64,000 nt of DNA, from the NCBI GenBank assembly GCA_032207245.1, contig CM063509.1, forward strand, positions 99,694,965-99,758,964, written 5' to 3'. Position numbers and translations under genes: made by a program. This DNA comes from Pardosa pseudoannulata (Eukaryota; Arthropoda; Arachnida; Araneae; Lycosidae). Of the stretch, positions 34,136-47,500 are shown one piece after another; the first letter of the stretch is position 1, and every line of letters begins with the position of its first letter. The notes under the pieces were generated by a model that worked only from the letters and a program-made list of their open reading frames with translations, was not told where the DNA came from and did not search any database.

Positions 34136-35476
34136 CACTCAAAAGTCCTAATATCAGTGGATATTGTTAACGGAAAAGTTATGATCTTTATGCCCATAGG
34201 TCAATGGATGTTTGACCTGTTGTCCGGCAGGAGTACGTATTTGTCTCCGGTGCTTTTTATAGGTATATATCTCTACAAAGTCCATACGTATTCATTTCCG
34301 TATTTTATTTATGACAAATTCTTCCACTCCTAGAGATAGCTACTTTTGAATTATTCCCAGTAATTCATTTACAGTGACTAATTAATAGTCATATCACATG
34401 ACACTACACACAAAAAAAATAAGCATTCCTTTCAATTTATTTTTAAATTTAAAAATTAATTTTTGAGAAATCTACAAAATATAACTTTTTATATATTCCC
34501 CCAACTACTATTAATATAGATATAGAAAATAAAACTGAAACTCATCCTCAGAACCGTAAAGGAAAGAGTTTAATAATTTCACACTAGCTATTACGACTGA
34601 AAAGTTTTTCGCTTCTCTTATTTAGATTATTATAATTCCGCTCGAAACCCTTCTTTTCAAAATATAAAGTTTTATATATTCTCCAATTACTATTATTATA
34701 GATATAGAAAAAAAACAAACTCATCCTAAGAACCGTAACACAAAGAGTTGTAAACTTTCACAGTAGCTATTTTGATGAAATTTTGTGTATGCAATTAAGT
34801 TGATTCAAGAGTTGTTTAGTTTCAAAATTTGATCAGATAGGAAATTTTTTTCATTAAAAATCCAAAAATTGCACTCTTATTTAGATTATTATAATGCCGC
34901 TCCAAACCCTGAACTGCCAACGTATCTGTGGAGCAGTGGTCAATGCAACGAGCTTCAGTATGAGAAGTTCCAGTATCGAATCCCAGTATCGTTTTAAATT
35001 ATTCCTTGTAATTTTTTTTACTAGGACTAATTCATAATCATATTACATGATACTACACATATAAAAAGAGCATTCCTTTCAAGGTATTTTTAAATTTAAA
35101 AATTAATTTTTGAGAAATCTACAAAATATAACTTTTTATAGATTCCCCCAACTACTATGAATATAGATATAGAAAACAATTGAAACTCATTCTAAAACCG
35201 TAACACACAGAGTTATAAAATTTCACAGTAGCTATTACGACTGAAATGTATTTCGCTTTTCCTAACTATTACAAAAGGTGTAGTTAGATATTTCCTCTCT
35301 AGATATCCTTTTAGGAAAAGTAAACATTAAACTCACATCTCACCTATATAAGTAAAAATTGATTTCTACTTCGGTATTAACTCTAGTAAAAAAAAAGGTT
35401 TTTACAAGAGAAAAAAATTATTGAAAAGAAACTTTTTGTCACCAGTTCTACCTCAGCAAATTTCTATTGCTTTCAG

Positions 35477-35543
35477 GACGGTATTATCGTTACTTGAATC
35501 TCAGCCAAAAGGGATAAAACGTCGTATACCTATGAAAAACTAA
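35477..35543 (+). other. Exon-like module (acceptor, short frame, stop), present in 14 array units
   Basis: After a pyrimidine-rich tract ending TTTCTATTGCTTTCAG comes one base plus a 21-codon frame, TVLSLLESQPKGIKRRIPMK followed by N and TAA (35541-35543). The same position occurs at about 37228, 39597, 40970, 42572, 44952, 46327, 47715, 49305, 52534, 53909, 55497, 56871 and 58234. Eleven of 14 copies keep the frame to the same stop. The copy near 39597 has a frameshift, the one near 40970 a 2-base insertion and the one near 46327 a TAG. This looks like a terminal exon captured with its splice acceptor, a habit of Helitrons, but no family was recognised. An overlapping minus-strand frame is also kept in several units, so part of the retention may be mere youth of the copies. 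Confidence 0.25.
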
Positions 35544-36127
35544 ATGGATACGACATGCTTGTCACTTTAGGCAACTTACGGATATCACTTTTGAAACATA
35601 TCCACTTATGATAGTTCTCGTGTACTGCTAAAACGAAATTTAGTAACTGTAGCTTTTTATGTTTTATTTTCCTAAATTCTCGTAGGAAGTTTTTTTTTCA
35701 CTTCAAAATACAAAAGCGGACAATTTAATAGAAAATACTTGAAAAAAATTTTTTCTGTTTATTTTTTAATGAATTTTGGTGAAAGGAAAATTCGTTGTGA
35801 TATCATTGAGGAATTTGAGGCTCTTAAAATGCACTGGTTTTGATAAAATAAATATGTTGCCCAAAAATGAATGTAGCTTTTAAACACTATTTTAAACTCT
35901 TTTGTTAATATTTTTACAAGAACAGATATTTTTAATTATTTTGAAAAAACATGTGTATTTGTGTTATGAAAATGTATTTTCATTAGAAGTTTTCATTATT
36001 ACTCAATCGAAATAAAATAATTTTCAGAATTGTCTAAAATTCTGATATTAATGCTATATCATTCATCTTTATATATAAAATTCTTCTGCCCGTGTGTTTA
36101 TAATAGAACTCCTCCTAAACGGCTGGA

Positions 36128-36304
36128 GCCGAACGATGGCCGATTGGTCAGGGTGCTGGCCTTCGGAACCGGAGTTCGTGGGTTCGAATCCCACTATGGC
36201 ATGGATGTTCGTAGCCGTTCGGAATCGGGTTTAAGCAGTAGGTCCCGGTCTCATTATCCCTCGTGTTGCAAAACGTAGACCGTAGCGCTCCAAACCAAAC
36301 CAAA
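36128..36304 (+). mobile_element. tRNA-derived SINE, full length, inserted in an array unit
   Basis: It is the same family as 5931-6105, with both A and B boxes and a CCAAA-repeat tail. CCTAAACGGCTGGA (36114-36127) and CCTAAAAGGCTGAA (36305-36318) are its diverged 14-bp target duplication. The target is the left end of the Helitron-like element. No other unit has a SINE at this site, so the insertion came after the array formed or was not copied. Confidence 0.88.
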
Positions 36305-39044
36305 CCTAAAAGGCTGAAATAATTTTGATGAAATTTTGTGTATGTAATTATGTTGATTTCAGAATGGTTTAGATTCACAGTTTGATCCAATAGAAAATGT
36401 TTTTTTTACTAGAAATCTAAAATTGCACTCTTATTTAGATTATTATAATGCCGCTTGAAACTCTTCACTGCTAACGTATTTGTAGCGCAGTGATCAGCGC
36501 AACGGTCTTCAGTATGAGAAAATCCAGGATCGAATCAACGTTTGAATTATTCAAGGAATTCATTTACTGGGACTAATTCACAGTCATATTACCTGTTACA
36601 ACATATATAAGATAAGCATTCCTTTCAAGGAATTTTAAAATTTAAAGAATAATTTTTGAGAAAACTACAAAATATAAATTTTTATATATTCCTCAATTGC
36701 TATTATAAATATAGAAAAAAATTGAAACTCATTCTAAAACCCGAATGCCTGAATTCCTAGTAATTCATTTATAGGGACTAATTCATAGTCAAAACACATG
36801 ACACTACACACGAAAAATAAGCATTCCTTTCAATGTGTTTTTAAATATAAAGAAAAATAATTTTTCAGAAAACTACAAGATATTAATTTTTATATTCCCA
36901 ACTGCTATTATTATTATATATATAAAAACTGAAACTCATCCTCAGAACCGTAAAGGAAAGAGTTTAATAATTTCACACTAGCTATTACGACTGAAAAGTT
37001 TTTCGCTTCTCTAACTATTACAAAAGGTGTAGTTAGATATTTCCACTCTAGATATCCTTTTGGGAAAAGTAAACATTAAATTCGCATCTCCCAGATATAA
37101 GTAAAAATTGATTTCTACTTCAGTATTAACTCTAGTAAAAAAAAAGTGTTTACAAGAGAAAAAAATATTGAAAAGAAACCTTTTTGTCACCAGTTCTACC
37201 TCAGATAAATTTCTATTGCTTTCAGGACGGCATTATCGTTACTTGAATCTCAGCCAAAAGGGATAAAACGTCGTATATCTATGAAAAATTAAATGGATAC
37301 GACATGCTTGTCACTTTAGGCAACTCACTGCTATCACTTTTGAAACATGTCCACTTATGATAGTTCTCATGTACTGCTAAAACGAAATTTAGTAACTGTA
37401 GCTTTTTATGTTGTTTTATTTTTCTAAATTCTCGTAGGAAGTTTTTTTTCACTTCAAAATACAAAAGCGGGCAATTTAATAGGAAATACTTGAAACAATT
37501 TTTTTCTGTTTATTTATCAGAGTTATTATTTTTTATTGAATTTTGGTGAAAGGAAAATTCGTTGTGATATCATCGAGGAATTTGAGGCCTTTAAAATAAA
37601 CTGGTTTTGATAAAATAAATTATTGCCCAAAAATGAATGTAGCTTTTAAACAGTATTTTAAACTATTTTTTTTAATAATGATTTTTACAAGAACAGATAT
37701 TTTTAATTATTTTGAGAAAAAATGTTTTGAAAAATTTGTGTTATGAAAATGTATTTTCATTAGAAGTTTTCATTATTACTCACTGGGAATAAAATAATTT
37801 TCATAATTGTCTAAGATTCTCATATTAATATTAACTCATTCATCTTTATATATAAAATTCTTCTGTCCGTGTGTTTGTAATAGAACTCCTCCTAAACAGA
37901 TGGATTGATTTTGATGAAATTTTGTGTATGTAATTAAGTTGATTCGAGAATGGCTTAGATTAACAATTTGATCAGATAGAAAATGGGGTTTTTTTGTTTT
38001 GTTAAAAATCCAGAGTTTCACTCTTATTTAGATTATTATAATCCACTTGAAACCCTTCACTGCCAACGCATCTGTGGCGCAGTGGTCAGCGCAACGGATT
38101 TCAGTACGAGAAGTCCCAGGATCGAATAAACGTTTGAATTATTCCCAGTAATTCATTTACTGAGATTAATTCATAGTCATATCACATCACACTACACATA
38201 TAAGATAAGCATTCTTTTCAAGGTTTTTTTAATTTAAAAATTAAATTTTGAGAATTCTACATAAATTTTTATGTAATCTTCAATTGCTATTATTATAGAT
38301 ATAGAAAAAAACTGAAACTCATCCTCAGAACCGTAACAGAAAGAGTTTTAAAATTTCACAGTAGCTATTACGACTGAAATGTATTTCGCTTTCCCTAACT
38401 ATTACAAAAGTACAATTTAATGGGAAATATTTGAAACGATTTTTTTTTCTGTTTATTTGTCTAAGTTCTTATTTTAAATTGAATTTTGGTGAAAGGAAAA
38501 TTCGTGTGATATCATCGAGGAATTTGAGACTCGTAAAATGAACTGGTGTTAATAAAATAAATATGTTACCAAACATGGATGTAACTTTTAAACTTTTTTA
38601 GTTATTTTGGTTTATTACTCAATGGAAATAAAATAATTTTCAGAATTGTCTAAGATTCTCATATTAATATTACCTCAGTCATATTTATATATAATATTCT
38701 TCTGTCCGTGTGTTTGTAATAAAACACCTCCTAAACGCTGGAAATTTTGTGTATGTAATTAAGTTCATTCGAGAATGGTTTAGATTCACAATTTGATCCG
38801 ATAGAAAATGTTTTTTTATTGAAAATCCAGAAATGCACTCTTATTTAGATTATTATAATCAACTTGAAACCCTTCACTGCCAACGTATCTGTGGCTCGGT
38901 GGTCAGCGCAACGGCCTTCAGTATGAGAAGTCCCAAGATCGAATCAATGTTTGAATTATTCAAAGTAATTCATTTACTGGGACTAATTCATAGTCATAGT
39001 ACATAACACTACACATATAAGATAAGCATTCTTTTCAAGGTTTT

Positions 39045-39197
39045 GCTCTGATCGTCGGTACCAGAGTTCGTGGGTTCGAATCCCACTATGGCAGGGATGT
39101 TCGTAGCCGTTCGGAATCGGCTTTAAGCAGTAGGTCCCGGTCTCATTAGCCCTCGTGTGCTAAACAGTAGACCGTAGAGCTCCAAACCAAACCAAAC
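39045..39197 (+). mobile_element. A-box-deleted SINE, array copy 1
   Basis: The head is shortened to GCTCTGATCGTCGGTACC, so the A box is missing while the B box (GGGTTCGAATCCC) and tail remain. It is flanked by CTTTTCAAGGTTTT at 39031-39044 and 39198-39211. The same SINE with the same duplication recurs at 44395 and 51978. Confidence 0.88.
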
Positions 39198-42100
39198 CTT
39201 TTCAAGGTTTTTTTATTTAAAAATTACTTTTTGAGAAAACTAAAAAATATAAATTTTCATATATTCCCCAACTACTATTAATATAGATATAGAAAATAAA
39301 ACTGAAACTCATCCTCAGAACCGTAAAGGAAAGAGTTTAATAATTTCACACTAGCTATTACGACTGAAAAGTTTTTCGCTTCTCTAACTATTACAAAAGG
39401 TGTAGTTAGATATTTCCACTCTAGATATCCTTTTAGGAAAAGTAAACATTAAATTCGCATCTCCCCGATATAAAAATTTCTACTTTGGTATTAACTCAAG
39501 TAAAAAAAAAAATGTGTTTACAAGAGAAAAACAATTATTGAAAAGAAACCTTTTTGTTACCAGTTCCACCTCAGAAAATTTCTATTCCTTTCAGGATGGT
39601 ATTATCGTTACTTGAAACTCAGCCAAAAAGGGATAAAACGTCGTATATCTATGAAACTCTAAATGGATACGACATGCTTGTCACTTTAGGCAACTTACTG
39701 CTATCACTTTTGAAACATGTCCACTTATGATAGTTCTCATGTACTGCTAAAACGAAATTTAGTAACTGTAGCTTTTTATGTTGTTTTATTTTTCTAAATT
39801 CTCGTAGGAAGTTTTTTTTCACTTCAAAATACAAAAGCGGGCAATTTAATAGGAAATACTTGAAACAATTTTTTTCTGTTTATTTTTTCAGAGTTATTAT
39901 TTTTTATTGAATTTTGGTGAAAGGAAAATTTGTGATATCATCGAGGAATTTGAGGCTCTTAAAATAAACTGTTTTAATAAAATACGTTGCGTAAAAATGA
40001 ATGTAGCTTTTGAACAGTATTTTAAACTATTTTGTTAATAAAGATTTTTACAAGAACATATATTTTTAATTATTTTGAGAAAAAAATGTGTATTTGCTTT
40101 ATAAAAATGTATTTTCTTTAGACGTTTTCTTTATTACTCACTGAGAATAAAATAATTTTCATAATTGTCTAAGATTCTCATATTAATATTAGCTCATTCA
40201 TCTTTATATATATAAAATTCTTCTGCCCCTGTGTTTATAATATAACTCCTCCTAAACGGCTGGACTGATTTTGGAGGATATTTTATGTATGTAATGAAGT
40301 TGATTTGAGAATGGTTTAGATTAACAATTTGATCAGATAGAAAATGTTTTTTATTAAAAATCCAGAGTTTCACTCTTATTTAGATTATTATAATGCTGCT
40401 TGAAACCCTTCACTGCCAACGTATCTGTGGCTCAGTGGTCAGCGCAACAGGCTTCAGTATGAGAAGTTCCAGGATCGAATAAACGTTTGAATTATTCCCA
40501 GTAATTCATTTACTGAGATTAATTCATAGTCAAAACACATGATACTACACACATATAAAACAAGCATTCATTTCAATGTGTTTTTAAATATTAAAAAAAT
40601 AATTTTTGAGAAAACTACAAAATATAATTTTTTATATTCCCCAACTGCTATTATTATAGATATAAAAAAAACTGAAACTCATTCAAAAACCGTAACAAAA
40701 AGAGTTGTAAAATTTCACAGTAGCTATTACAACTGAAATGTATTTCGCTTTCCCTAACTATTACAAAATGTGTAGTTAGATATTTTCACTCTAGATATCC
40801 TTTTAGGAAAAGTAAACATTAAATTCGCATCTCACCGACGATATAAGTAAAAATTGATTTCTACTTCGGTATTAAACCTTAGTAAAAAATGAATTTACAG
40901 AGGAAAATGTATTGAAAAGAAACCTTTTTGTCACCAATTCTACCTCAGCAAATTTCTATTGCTTTCAGGACGGTATTATCGTTACTTGAATCTCAGCCAA
41001 AAGGGATATAAAACGTCGTACATCTAGGAAAAACTAATGGATACGACATGCTTGTCACATTAGGCAACTTACGGATATCACTTTTGAAACATGTCCACTT
41101 ATGATAGTTCTCGTGTACTGCTAAAACGAAATTTTGTAACTGTAGCTTTTTATGTTGTTTTAATTTTTCTAAATTCTCGTAGGAAGTTTTTTTTTCACTT
41201 CAAAATACAAAAGCGGACAATTTAATGGGAAATACTTGAAACAATTTTTTTCTGTTTATTTTTCAGAGTTATTATTTTTTATTGAATTTTGGTGAAAGGA
41301 AAAATTCGTTGTGATATCATCGAGGAATTTGAGGCTCTTAAAATAAACTGGTTTTGATAAAATAAATATGTCGCCCAAAAATGAATGTAGCTTTTAAACA
41401 GTATTTTAAACTATTTTTTTTAATAATGATTTTTACAAGAACAGATATTTTTAATTATTTTGAGAAAAAATGTTTTGAAAAATTTGTGTTATGAAAATGT
41501 ATTTTCATTAGAAGTTTTCCTTATTACTCTCTCTCTCGGAATAAAATAATTTTCATAATTGTCTAAGATTCTCATCTTAATATTAACTCATTCATCTTTA
41601 TATATAAATTTTTCTGTCCGTGTGTTTGTAATAGATCCCTCCTAAACGGCTGGACTGATTTTGATGAAATTTTGTGTATGAAGTCGATTCGAGAATAGAT
41701 TAGATTCATAATTTGATCAGATAGAAAATGGGGTTTTTTTGTTTATTAAAAATCCAGAGTTTCATTCTTATTTAGATTATTATAAGTCCACCTGAAACCC
41801 TTCGCTGCCAACGTATCTGTGGCACAGTGGTCAGCGCAACGGGATTCAGTACGAGAAGTCCAAGGATCGAATCAACTTTTGAATTTTTCCCAATAATTAA
41901 TTTACTGGGACTAGTTCATAGTCTTATTACATGATACTACACATATAAGATAATCATTCTTTTCAAAGTTTTTTTTATTTAAAAATAAACTTTTGAGAAA
42001 AGTACAAAATATAAATTTTTATCTAATCCCCAATTGCTATTATTATAGATATAGAAAAAAATTGAAACTCATTCTAAAACCTGAATGCCTGAATTCCCAG

Positions 42101-44394
42101 TAATTCATTTACTGAGACTAATTCATAGTCAAAACACATGACACTACGCACATAAATGAGCATTACTTTCAATGTGTTTTTAAATATAAAAAAAACTAAT
42201 TTTTGAAAAAAAACTACAAAATATTAATTTTTTTATATTCCCCAACTGCTATTATTATAGATATAGAAAAAAACTGAAATTTATCCTCAGATCTGTAACA
42301 CAAATAGTTTTAAAATTTCACATAGTTAGTACGACTGAAATGTATTTCGATTTTCCTAACCATTACAAAAGTTGTAGTTAAATATTTCCTCTCTAGATAT
42401 CCTTTTTGGAAAAATAAACATTAAACTCGCATCTCACCGATATAAGTAAAAATTGATTTCTACTTCGGTATTAACTTTAGTAAAAAAATGTGTTTACAGG
42501 AGGAAAAAATATTGAAAAGAAACCTTTTTGTCACCAGTTCTACCTCAGCAAATTTCTATTGCTTTCAGGACGGTATTATCGTTACTTGAATCTCAGCCAA
42601 AAGGGACAAAAAGTCCTATATCTATGAAAAATTAATTGGATACGACATGCTTGTCACTTTAGGCAACTTACTGCTATCACTTTTGAAACATGTCCACTTA
42701 TGATAGTTCTCATGTACTGCTAAAACGAAATTTAGAAACTGTAGCTTTTTATGTTGCTTTATTTTTCTAAATGCGCGTAGGAAGTTTTTTTTTCACTTCA
42801 AAATACAAAAGCGGACAATTTAATGGGAAAATACTTGAAACAATTTTTTTCTGTTTATTTTTCAGAGTTATTATTTTTTATTGAATTTTGGTGAAAGGAA
42901 AATTCGTTGTGATATCATCGAGGAATTTGAGGATCTTAAAATAAACTGGTTTTGATAAAATAAATTATGACCAAAAATGAATGTAGCTTTTAATCAGTAT
43001 TTTAAACTATTTTGTTAATAAAGATTTTTAAAAGAACAGATATTTTTAATGTTTTGAGAAAAAAATGTGTATTTGTGTTATGAAAATGTATTTTCATTAG
43101 AAGTTTTCATTATTACTCACTGGGAATAAAATAATTTTCATAATTGTCTAAGATTCTCATATTAATATTAACTCATTCATCTTTATATATAAAATTCTTC
43201 TGTCCGTGTGTTTGTTATAGAACCTTCATAAACGGCTTTACTGATTTTGATGAAATTTTGTGTATGTAATGAAGCTGATTCGAGAATGGTTTATATTAAC
43301 AATTTGATCAGATAGAAAATGGGTTTTTTTTGTTAAAAATCCAGAGTTTCACTCTTATTTAGATTATTATAATCAACTTGAAACCCTTCACTGCCAATGT
43401 ATCTGTGGCGCAGTGGTCAGCGCAACGGGATTCAGTATGAGAAGTCCCAGGATCGTATCAACGTTTGAATTATTCCCAGTAATTCATTTACTGGGACAAA
43501 TTCAGAGTCATATTACATGATACTACACATATAAGATAAGCATTCTTTTCAAGGTTTTTTTTAATTTAAAAATTAAATTTTTGAGAATTCTACATAAATA
43601 TAAATTTTTATGTAATCTCCAATTGCTATTATTATAGATATATAAAAAAAAACTGAAACTCATCCTCAGAACTGTAACACAAAGAGTTTTAAAATTTCAC
43701 AGTAGCTATTATGACTGAAATGTATTTCGCTTTCCCTACTATTACAAAAGTACAATTTAATGGGAAATATTTGAAACGATTTTTTTTTGTTTATTTGTCT
43801 AAGTTCTTATTTTAAATTTAATTTTGGTGAAAGGAAAATTCGTTGTGATATCATCGAGGAATTTGAGACTCGTAAAATGAACTGGTGTTAATAAAATAAA
43901 TATGTTACCAAAGCATGGATGTAACTTTTAAACTTTTTTAGTTATTTTGGTTTATTACTCAATGGAAATAAAATAATTTTCAGAATTGTCTAAGATTCTC
44001 ATATTAATATTACCTCAGTCATCTTTATATATAAAATTCTTCTGTCCGTGTGTTTGTAATAGAACTCCTCCTAAACGACTGGAGTGATTTTGTAATTTTG
44101 TGTGTATAATTAAGTTGATTTGAAAAGGGTTTAGAATCATAATTTGATCCTATAGGAATTTTTTTTATTAAAAATCCAGAAATGCTCTCTTATTGAGATT
44201 ATCATAATACCACTTAAAACCCTTCACTGCCAACGTATCTGTGGCTCGGTGGTCAGCGCAACGGCCTTCAGTATGAGAAGTCCCAAGATCGAATCAATGT
44301 TTGAATTATTCAAAGTAATTCATTTACTGGGACTAATTCATAGTCATAGTACATAACACTACACATATAAGATAAGCATTCTTTTCAAGGTTTT

Positions 44395-44548
44395 GCTCTG
44401 ATCATCGGTACCAGAGTTCCTGGGTTCGAATCCCACTATGGCATGGATTTCCGTAGGCGTTCTGAATCGGCTTTAAGCAGTAGGTCCCGGTCTCATTAAA
44501 CCTCGTGTAGCAAATAGTAGACCGTAGAGCTCCAAACCAAACCAAAAC
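44395..44548 (+). mobile_element. A-box-deleted SINE, array copy 2
   Basis: Same insertion as at 39045, identical flanking 14-bp duplication and identical shortened head, with a few private substitutions (for example TTCCGTAGGCGTTCTG). It was copied by array amplification, not by a new insertion. Confidence 0.88.
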
Positions 44549-47500
44549 CTTTTCAAGGTTTTTTTATTTAAAAATTACTTTTTGAGAAAATTAAAAAATA
44601 TAAATTTTTACATATTTCAAAATTGCTATTATTATAGATATAGAAAAAAAAACTGAAACTCATCCTAAGAACCGTAACACAAAGAGTTTAAAATTTCACA
44701 ATAGCTATTACGACTGAAATGTGTTTCGCTTTCCCTAACTATTAGAAAAGGTGTAGTTAGATATTTCCACTCTAGACATCCTTTTAGGAAAAGTAAACAT
44801 TAAATTCGCATCTTCCCGAAATAAGTAAAAATTGATTTCTATTTCGATATTAACTCTAGTAAAAAAATGTGTTTACAGGAGAAAACAAATATGGAAAAGA
44901 AACCTTTTTGTCACCCGTTCTACCTCAGCAAATTTCTATAGCTTTCAGGACGGTATTATCGTTACTTGAATCTCAGCCAAAAGGGATAAAACGTCGTATA
45001 TCTATGAAAAATTAAATGGATACGACATGCTTGTCACTTTAGGCAACTCACTGCTATCACTTTTGAAACATGTCCACTTATGATAGTTCTCATGTACTGC
45101 TAAAACGAAATTTAGTAACTGTAGCTTTTTACGTTGCTTTATTTTTCTAAATGCAAGTAGAAAGTGTTTTTTCACTTGAAAATACAAAAGCGGACAATTT
45201 AGTGGGAAATATTTGAAGAGAATTTTTTTCTGTTTATTTATTAAAGTTATTTTTTATTGAATTTTTGTGAAAGGAAAATTTGTTGTGATATCATCGAGGA
45301 ATTTGAGGCTCTTAAAATAAACTGGTGTTAATAAAATAAATATGTTGCTGAAAAATGAATGTAGATTTTAAAGATTTTTAAACTATTTTATTAATAAAGA
45401 GTTTTACGAGAACATATATTTTAATTATATTAAGAAAAAATGTGTATTTGCTTTATAAAAAATGTATTTTCATTACACGTTTTCATTATTACTCACTGAG
45501 AATAAAATAATTTTCATAATTGTCTAAGATTCTTATATTAATATCAGCTTATTTATCTTTATATGAAAAAATTTTCTGTCCGTGTGTTTGTAATAGAACG
45601 TCTCTTAAACGGCTGGACTGATTTTCATGACATTTTGTGTATGAAATGAAGTTGATTCGATAAATGGTTTAGATTACAATTTGATCAGATAGAAAATGGG
45701 TTTTTTTTTTGTCAAAATCCAGAGTTTCACTCTTATTTAGATTATTATAATCCACTTGAAACCCTTCACTGCCAACGCATCTGTGGCGCAGTGGTCAGCG
45801 CAACGAGCTTTAGTATGAGAAGTCCCAGGATCGTGTCAACGTTTGAATTATTCCCAGTAATTCATTTACTATGATTAATTCATAGGTCATATCACATGAC
45901 AGTACACACGAAAAATAAGCATTCCTTTCAATGTATTTTTAAATTTAGAAATTATTTTTTCAGAAAAACTACAAAATATAAATTTTAATATATATTTTCT
46001 AACTGCTATTATCATAGATATAGAAAAAAAACAAATTCATTGTAAAACCGTAAAAGAGAAGAGTTGTAAAATTTCACAGTAGCTATGACGGCTGAAATGT
46101 ATTTCGCTTTTCCTAACTATTACAAAAGGTGTAGTTAGATATTTCCACTCTATATATACTTTTAGGAAAAGTAAACATTAAATTCACATCTCCCCGATAT
46201 AAGTAAAAATTGATTTCTACTTCGGTATTAACTCTAGTAAAAAATGTGTTTACAGAAGAAAAAAATATTGAAAAGAAACCTTTTTGTCAACAGTTCTACC
46301 TCAGCAAATTTCTATTGCTTTCAGGACGGTATTATCGTTACTTGAATCTTAGCCAAAAAGGATAAAACGTCGTATATCTATGAAAAACTAAATGGATACG
46401 ACATGCTTGTCACTTTAGGCAACTTACGGATATCACTTTTGAAACATGTCCACTTATAATAGTTCTCATGTACTGTTAAAATGAAATTTAGTAACTGTAG
46501 CTTTTTATGTTGTTTTATTTTTCTAAATTCTCGTATGAAGTTTTTTTTTTCACTTAAATACAAAAGCGGACAATTTAATGGGAAATACTTGAAACAATTT
46601 TTTTTCTGTTTATTTTTCAGAGTTATTATTTTTTATTGAATTTTGGTGAAAGGAAAATTTTGTGATATCATCGAGGAATTTGAGGCTCTTAAAATAAACT
46701 GCTTTTAATAAAATACGTTGCGTAAAAATGAATGTAGCTTTTGAACAGTATTTTTAAACTATTTTGTTAATAAAGATTTTTACAAGAACATATATTTTTA
46801 ATTATTTTGAGAAAAAAATGTGTATTTGTGTTTTGAAAATGTATTTTATTAGAAGATTTCATTATTACTCACTGGGAATAAAATAATTTTCATAATTGTC
46901 TAAGATTCTCATATTAATATTAGCTCATTCATCTTTATATATATAAAATTCTTCTGCCCCTGTGTTTATAATATAACTCCTCCTAAACGGCTGGACTGAT
47001 TTTGATGAAATTTTGTGTATGTAATGAAGTTGATTCGAGAATGGTTTAGATTAACAATTTGATCAGATAGAAAAATGGGTTTTTTTTTGTTAAAAATCGA
47101 GAGTTTCACTCTTATTTAGATTATTATAATCAACTTGAAACCCTTCACTGCCAATGTATCTGTCGCGCAATGGTCAGTGCAACAGGCTTCAGTATGAGAA
47201 GTTCCAGGATCGTATCAACGTTTGAATTATTCCCAGTAATTCATTTACTATGATTAATTCATAGTCATATCACATGACACTACACACGAAAAATAAGCAT
47301 TCCTTTCATTGTGTTTTTAAATATAAAGAAAAATAATTTTTCAGAAAACTACAAAATATTAATTTTTATATATTCCCCAACTGCTATTAATATTATATAT
47401 AAAAAAAAACTGAAACTCATCCTCAAAAAACCGTAACAAAAAGAGTTGTAAAATTTCACAGTAGCTATTACAACTGAAATGTATTTCGCTTTCCCTAACT

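Noticed and set aside
36030..36390. Plus and minus frames of 80-82 codons, and the + frame at 5872-6060
   Set aside because: Both are readings through the tRNA-derived SINE and its flank.
37836..38021. 61-codon minus frame (also at 53131-53316) with SRINL.TYTKFHQNQS
   Set aside because: It is the reverse reading of the repeated Helitron-like left end and occurs wherever that end occurs.
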